A stretch of DNA of 64,000 nt from JAFDWI01 sp963764215 (GTDB taxonomy: Bacteria > Actinomycetota > Acidimicrobiia > Acidimicrobiales > Iamiaceae). The notes below the pieces were generated by a model. That model saw only the letters and a program-made list of their open reading frames with translations, was not told where the DNA came from and did not search any database. A program made the translations under genes and the position numbers. Where the stretch lies: NCBI GenBank assembly GCA_963764215.1, contig CAVXRS010000007.1:248001-312000 (forward strand), in the 5' to 3' direction. Positions 63,485-64,000 of this stretch are shown here, in pieces. Every line of letters starts with the position of its first letter. Positions within the stretch are counted from its first letter, which is position 1.

Positions 63485-64000
63485 TCAGGCGGCGCTGCGT
63501 CTGCGACGGCCGTTCGAGTAGGTGGCCGCGTCGGTGCGGAAGTTGGCCTGGCCGTAGCCCTTGAGGCGTTGGCGCAGCGTCCAGGTGACCACGGCGTCGG
63601 TCACCGGCCGCAGCGGCGGCACCTTGTTCAACAGCTGCACGGTCTTGAGCCGGCCGAAGATCAGCGGCGCGGACGCCGCCACCCGCAGCTTGTCGCCCGT
63701 CGACATCGTCACCCCCATCTCGGCGGCCCGCTGCGCGTCGCCGTCGAGGAACACCTTGATGAAGAACGCGGTCGAGAAACTGCGCTCGATGGCCTCGGCG
63801 AACCGGTTGGGGAGCGAATGGTCGGGGCGCAGGTAGGCACCCATCGTGGCCCTCACCAGGGCGCCGCAGGTGGCATCGTCGAAACCGGCGCGCAGGGTCG
63901 CCGCCCGGGCCAGGAACACCTTGACCAGCTCGTGTGGATCGGTGGGGAGGAGCTCTTCGGGGAGGCCCAGCAGATAGCAGCGGTAGCGGGACAGTTCGAT
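63485..64000 (-). CDS. Oxygenase MpaB family (DUF2236) protein, 5'-partial
   Basis: The reading frame is open to the window edge, so the N-terminus lies beyond 64000. The visible 171 residues start IELSRYRCYLLGLPEELLPT then DPHELVKVFLARAATLRAGF and continue with ATMGAYLRPDHSLPNRFAEA and TAFFIKVFLDGDAQRAAEMG. This is the C-terminal half of the MpaB/latex-clearing-oxygenase-like family of heme proteins. The basic end is GRRRRSAA. Function of family members is mostly unknown; some cleave polyisoprene or act in mycophenolic acid synthesis. Confidence 0.78.
   Translation of the reverse strand: MELSRYRCYLLGLPEELLPTDPHELVKVFLARAATLRAGFDDATCGALVRATMGAYLRPDHSLPNRFAEAIERSFSTAFFIKVFLDGDAQRAAEMGVTMSTGDKLRVAASAPLIFGRLKTVQLLNKVPPLRPVTDAVVTWTLRQRLKGYGQANFRTDAATYSNGRRRRSAA

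Noticed and set aside
1..64000. rRNA or tRNA genes, phage attachment site, replication origin, CRISPR-Cas or toxin-antitoxin loci
   Set aside because: I looked for conserved rRNA motifs, tRNA cloverleaves, Cas motifs and DnaA-box clusters and saw none that I could support.

Overview
The window is 64 kb of very GC-rich (about 70 percent), gene-dense DNA with actinobacterial content. It has an MhuD-type heme-degrading monooxygenase, a maleylpyruvate-isomerase/DinB-fold protein of the mycothiol type, an SCO6745-family protein, an RskA-type anti-sigma factor, a steroid-type cytochrome P450 behind a KstR-like operator, and many acyl-CoA enzymes. The mix suggests an uncultured member of the Acidimicrobiia or a nearby actinobacterial lineage. 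This is inferred from gene content only; no rRNA or tRNA gene was seen.

A technical point governs the reading. About sixteen otherwise normal genes, including valS, are broken by single-base frameshifts, often in short G or C runs (for example 3322, 30312, 40169, 50595). The pattern fits unpolished consensus indels better than pseudogenization. I therefore give such genes their full reconstructed span. The first gene (1-795) carries several frameshifts and may be a true pseudogene.

Layout. 1-6 kb: broken luciferase-like oxidoreductase, TetR regulator, DUF2752 protein, MatB-like malonyl-CoA synthetase, mhuD, LigB/DODA-type dioxygenase, SDR. 6-9 kb: ECF sigma/anti-sigma pair and P450. 9-14 kb: two DMT-type membrane transporters plus a third, truncated copy, around a MORN-like protein, a truncated hemoglobin and a GH20 glycosidase. 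14-28.6 kb: thioesterases, dienelactone hydrolase, an unknown coiled-coil protein, a flavin monooxygenase-SDR fusion, SDR/carboxymuconolactone decarboxylase pair, SCO6745/thioesterase pair, carboxylesterase, DUF1269 protein, enoyl-CoA hydratase, hydrolase lipoprotein. 28.7-33.4 kb: two acyl-CoA dehydrogenases, an L,D-transpeptidase lipoprotein, a GNAT protein and a 72-bp tandem repeat.

33.5-41.3 kb is the most distinctive region. It is a translationally coupled operon of murJ, a membrane protein with an alkaline-phosphatase-like extracytoplasmic domain, a GT2 glycosyltransferase fused in frame to a paralogue of that membrane protein, and a MraY/WecA-like phosphoglycosyl transferase. It looks like a dedicated cell-envelope polymer or lipid-linked sugar module.

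41.5-64 kb: hydrolase/dehydrogenase pair, NHL-type lipoprotein, IS110-family insertion sequence with a candidate bridge RNA, pirin, MscS channel, TetR, valS, MFS exporter with MerR regulator and paired operators, YeiH/LysR pair, glutathione peroxidase, second NHL lipoprotein with a Thr/Ser tail, amidohydrolase, CocE-type hydrolase, second MFS transporter, and the end of an MpaB-type oxygenase. The overall theme is catabolism of lipids, acyl-CoAs and probably steroids or aromatics, with envelope biogenesis genes in the middle.
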